A stretch of 64,000 nt of DNA, from assembly GCA_963849305.1 (NCBI GenBank), contig CAWKGV010000023.1:124001-188000 (forward strand), given 5' to 3'. The translations under genes were made by a program, and so were the position numbers. The notes under the pieces were generated by a model. The model saw only the letters and a program-made list of their open reading frames with translations, was not told the origin of the DNA and ran no database searches. The DNA is from CAWKGV01 sp963849305. GTDB lineage: Bacteria > Pseudomonadota > Alphaproteobacteria > Acetobacterales > Acetobacteraceae. Shown here piece after piece: positions 61,550 through 64,000 of the stretch (position 1 is the stretch's first letter; every line of letters begins with the position of its first letter).

Positions 61550-62819
61550 TATCGTTCCCCCCCTTTTGCGGCCCCGAGCTTCGCACCGCGCGCGCGACGG
61601 GGGCAACGACGGGTGCGGACGTCGCCGACGCGCCCGCGGGGGCGGCGGGGTGAGCTGCTTGCGGCAACCACACGCTGACCGTCGTGCCCTTGCCCACCTC
61701 GCTCTCGATCACGAGCTGGCCGCGATGGCGGTTGACGATGTGCTTCACGATCGCGAGACCGAGGCCCGTGCTGCCGACGTCGCGCGAGCGACCTTTGTCC
61801 ACGCGATAGAACCGCTCGGTCAAACGCGGGAGGTGTTCGCGCGCGATGCCTTGGCCCTGATCGGCCACCACCATCAGCACACCCGGCCGTGCCGGCCAGC
61901 GCTCCCCGGGCGCGGAGCGCGCTGCCGCCAGCCGCACAATGCCGCCCTCGCCGCCGTATTTGAGCGCGTTGTCCAGCAGGTTCTGCATCACCTGCGCGAG
62001 CTGGTCGGCGTCGCCGGGCACCAGCGGGAGATCGGGTGCCAGGTCAAGCTCAAGGCGCGCGGAATGCTCGGTGAATCGCGGCTCGAAGGCCGCGGTCAAG
62101 CGCATGAGCAGGCCGCCCAGCTCGATGCTGTCGGCGGGCGGCTGATGCTCGGTCAACTCCACGCGCGAGAGGCCCAGCAGATCGTCGATCAACCGGTTCA
62201 TACGCGCGGCCTGCTCGGCCATGATGGCGAGAAAGCGCCGTTGCGCCGGGGCGTCGTCCGCCGCCGGCCCTCGCAACGTCTCGATGAAGCCGATCAGGGA
62301 GGCGAGCGGGGTGCGCAGCTCGTGGCTGGCATTGGCGACGAAATCGGCTCGCATCCGCTCCACCGCGCGCTCGCGGGTGCGGTCCGACAGCACCACCAGC
62401 GCCCGCCCGCCATCGGCCAGCGGCGGGTCGAGCGGCACGACGGCGGCGCGCACCTCGCGCGCGACCGGAACCGGCAGCGACAGCTCGGCGGCTTGTGGGG
62501 CGGCCGAAGCGAAGGCGCGGTCGATCGCCGCGCGCAGCCCCGGATGGCGCAGCACAGCCAGTATCTCGGTGCCGAAGGCGGCGCGAGCGGCAGCATTGCT
62601 TCGCCGGACGCCGCGCTCGGCATCAAGCACGATGAGCGGGTCCGGCAATCGCTCTAGCACCGCCGCGTCGGCACGGCGCATGATCTCCAGCTCGTCGGCG
62701 CGACGCGCGATCAGCCGGTGCAACCGCTGCACCTCCTGCTGGGCGCCGCGTAGCCGGCCCCAGAGCGTGAGCGCCGCGAGTGCCAGCGCGAAGGCGATGA
62801 CCGCGACCCCGAAATCCAC
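61539..62819 (-). CDS. Sensor histidine kinase, PhoR-like
   Basis: 426 aa from the GTG at 62819, chosen for the excellent GGAGGCAGC site; the frame stays open much further upstream but only over the paaC gene. One N-terminal membrane helix (FGVAVIAFALALAALTLWG), a PAS domain (about 50-115), H-box ASHELRTPLASL, N-box NLLDNALKYG, G1 VVADQGQGI, F-box YRVDKGRSRD and G2 GSTGLGLAIVKHI are all present. It resembles PhoR. No response regulator is beside it; SDR and dioxygenase genes follow directly. Confidence 0.92.
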   Translation of the reverse strand: MDFGVAVIAFALALAALTLWGRLRGAQQEVQRLHRLIARRADELEIMRRADAAVLERLPDPLIVLDAERGVRRSNAAARAAFGTEILAVLRHPGLRAAIDRAFASAAPQAAELSLPVPVAREVRAAVVPLDPPLADGGRALVVLSDRTRERAVERMRADFVANASHELRTPLASLIGFIETLRGPAADDAPAQRRFLAIMAEQAARMNRLIDDLLGLSRVELTEHQPPADSIELGGLLMRLTAAFEPRFTEHSARLELDLAPDLPLVPGDADQLAQVMQNLLDNALKYGGEGGIVRLAAARSAPGERWPARPGVLMVVADQGQGIAREHLPRLTERFYRVDKGRSRDVGSTGLGLAIVKHIVNRHRGQLVIESEVGKGTTVSVWLPQAAHPAAPAGASATSAPVVAPVARAVRSSGPQKGGNDNGG

Positions 62820-62903
62820 GCTGCCTCCGGAAAGTTGGTTCGATGCGAACAGGAGAGCGAGCGCGGCGCGATGTCCAGCCCGCGCGCTACCATCTATGCC
62901 GCC

Positions 62904-63665
62904 ATGACCCTTTCCTTCGAGCCGACCCCGCGCATCCTGTTCCTGCTCCGCCGCGCCGACGACGCGCTGGTGCTGGGCCATCGCCTGTCGGAGTGGTGCG
63001 GGGCGGGGCCGATGCCGGAGGAAGACCTGGCGCTGGCCAACATCGCGCTCGACCAGATCGGGTTGGCGCGTGTGCTGTATCAGGCTGCCGGCGAGGCGAC
63101 CGGCCACACCGAGGACCAGCTCGCCTATTTGCGGACCGAGGGTCAATATTATAACTGCCTGCTGGTCGAGCGGCCAAACGGCGACTTTGCCCAGACGATC
63201 GTGCGCCAGCTTCTCTATAGCGCGGCGCTCGACCCGTTCTGGCGGTTCGCCTGCGTCGCGACCGACCCGGCGGTTGCCGCGATCGCCGCCAAGGCCGTGA
63301 AGGAATCCGCCTATCACCTGCGTCATGCCGCGGAATGGACGGTGCGGCTTGGCGACGGCACCGAGGAGAGTCATCGGCGTGCGCAGGACGCGCTGGACGC
63401 CCTCTGGCCCTATACCGGCGAGCTGTTCGAGGCCGATGTCGCCGACGCGGAACTCATTACTAGCGGGCTCGCGCCGGACCCCGCCGCCGTTCGCGCGACC
63501 TGGAGCACGTCGCTCGACGACGTCTTGGCCCGCGCCACCCTCGCGCGCCCTGCCGACGGCTGGATGCAGACCGGCGGCCGGGCGGGCCGGCATAGCGAGC
63601 ATCTCGGGTATTTGCTGGCCGAGCTGCAATATCTTCAGCGTACGTATCGGGGCGCCCAGTGGTGA
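62904..63665 (+). CDS. paaC: Phenylacetyl-CoA 1,2-epoxidase subunit PaaC
   Basis: 253 aa if begun at the ATG 62904, which aligns with the usual start of PaaC (ATG 62871 is also in frame). PaaC pattern: LLRRADDALVLGHRLSEWCG, EEDLALANIALDQIGLARVLYQAAGE, QLLYSAALDPFWRFACVATD and KESAYHLRHAAEWTVRLGDGTEESHRRAQDALDALWPYTGELFE. It is the structural (non-catalytic) ferritin-like partner of PaaA in phenylacetyl-CoA ring epoxidation. It is the first gene of the run, as paaA and paaB are not directly upstream. Confidence 0.92.
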   Translation: MTLSFEPTPRILFLLRRADDALVLGHRLSEWCGAGPMPEEDLALANIALDQIGLARVLYQAAGEATGHTEDQLAYLRTEGQYYNCLLVERPNGDFAQTIVRQLLYSAALDPFWRFACVATDPAVAAIAAKAVKESAYHLRHAAEWTVRLGDGTEESHRRAQDALDALWPYTGELFEADVADAELITSGLAPDPAAVRATWSTSLDDVLARATLARPADGWMQTGGRAGRHSEHLGYLLAELQYLQRTYRGAQW

Positions 63666-64000
63666 AGGACGAAATGGCGAGCGAGGGCGAGGCCACGGAG
63701 GCGCTGCGGCGCCGAGCCGAGGCAGCCGTTTCGGCCGTAGCCGATCCGGAACTGCCGTTCCTCACCGTCGCCGATCTCGGCATCCTGCGCGACGTAAGCG
63801 TGCGGGACGGGATCGTGGAGGTCGCGATCACGCCCACCTATTCCGGTTGCCCGGCGATGACCATGATCGCGCTGGAGATCGAGACGGCGCTGGCGAAGGC
63901 CGGGATCGCGAACGGGCGCGTGCGCACCGTGCTCTCCCCGGCCTGGACGACAGACTGGCTAAGCGAGGCGGGGCGCACCAAGCTGGCCGCGGAAGGCATT
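63662..64000 (+). CDS. paaD: PaaD-like protein of the phenylacetyl-CoA epoxidase, partial (runs off the right edge)
   Basis: 113 codons to the window end, from a GTG overlapping the paaC stop (an ATG at 63674 is an alternative). DUF59/MIP18 core: VADPELPFLTVADLGILRDVSVRDGIVEVAITPTYSGCPAM, with the reactive cysteine in SGCPAM, and VLSPAWTTDWLSEAGRTKLAAEGI. PaaD is the maturation factor of the Paa complex, related to SufT-type iron-sulfur assembly proteins. The C-terminal cysteine cluster lies outside the window. Confidence 0.92.
   Translation, partial: MKDEMASEGEATEALRRRAEAAVSAVADPELPFLTVADLGILRDVSVRDGIVEVAITPTYSGCPAMTMIALEIETALAKAGIANGRVRTVLSPAWTTDWLSEAGRTKLAAEGI

Overview
The window is high-GC DNA (about 65 percent by eye) with short gaps, many ATGA/GTGA gene overlaps and frequent GTG starts. 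Families typical of Alphaproteobacteria recur (DUF1491, DUF1178, DUF4167, DUF1127, a COQ7-type ubiquinone hydroxylase, type-2 homoserine kinase, IspG/IspH). The best inference is an alphaproteobacterium of the Rhodospirillales/Acetobacteraceae type; no rRNA or tRNA gene is visible to prove it.

Layout. (1) 1-9.2 kb: a partial Gfo/Idh/MocA oxidoreductase, a 46-aa membrane peptide, a GST, dsbB-coq7, DUF1491, a three-gene NMT1/ThiY-like ABC importer, a polytopic membrane protein and a class V aminotransferase. (2) 9.4-20 kb: a serine beta-lactamase-fold hydrolase with five C-terminal BTRD1 repeats, preceded by a perfect CRP/FNR-type palindrome, then decayed genes: a DyP-peroxidase fragment, a frameshifted katG, a molybdopterin oxidoreductase fragment, and remains of a YagS/YagR (PaoBC-like) aldehyde oxidoreductase holding an intact IS66 element with an 8-bp target duplication. 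(3) 19.8-24.8 kb: an ArsR regulator, DUF1127, a lipoprotein, and ispH-thrB-rnhA. (4) 24.8-33.4 kb: mobile-element scrap (IS3, IS630 and two group II intron fragments, one intact IS1182-type element) around a DUF305 / YVTN beta-propeller pair, then a PRC-barrel protein and an OmpA fragment. (5) 33.6-49.4 kb: alcohol dehydrogenase, AI-2E-type permease, nadE, hydrolase, alanine dehydrogenase, GST, RidA, a four-rhodanese protein, comF, grxC, DUF1178 behind a CIRCE-like operator, an NQGYNQG-repeat secreted protein and ubiG. (6) 49.5-59 kb: a tight housekeeping run lysC - nitronate monooxygenase-like - ptsP - ispG - DUF4160 - DUF2442 - hisS - prfA - prmC. (7) 59.2-64 kb: DUF4167, a leftward histidine kinase - SDR - TauD/TfdA run, and rightward paaC-paaD leaving the window.

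Observations of most interest: 13-bp direct repeats that carry the stop/start overlap on both sides of the nitronate monooxygenase-like gene between lysC and ptsP; a CIRCE-like operator before a DUF1178 gene; a DUF4160/DUF2442 pair coupled in front of hisS; a two-hairpin dispersed repeat present twice in opposite orientation; and single-base frameshifts in katG, ald, ptsP, the AI-2E permease and the repeat protein, which may be sequence errors or real decay. I saw no CRISPR array, prophage or secondary-metabolite cluster.
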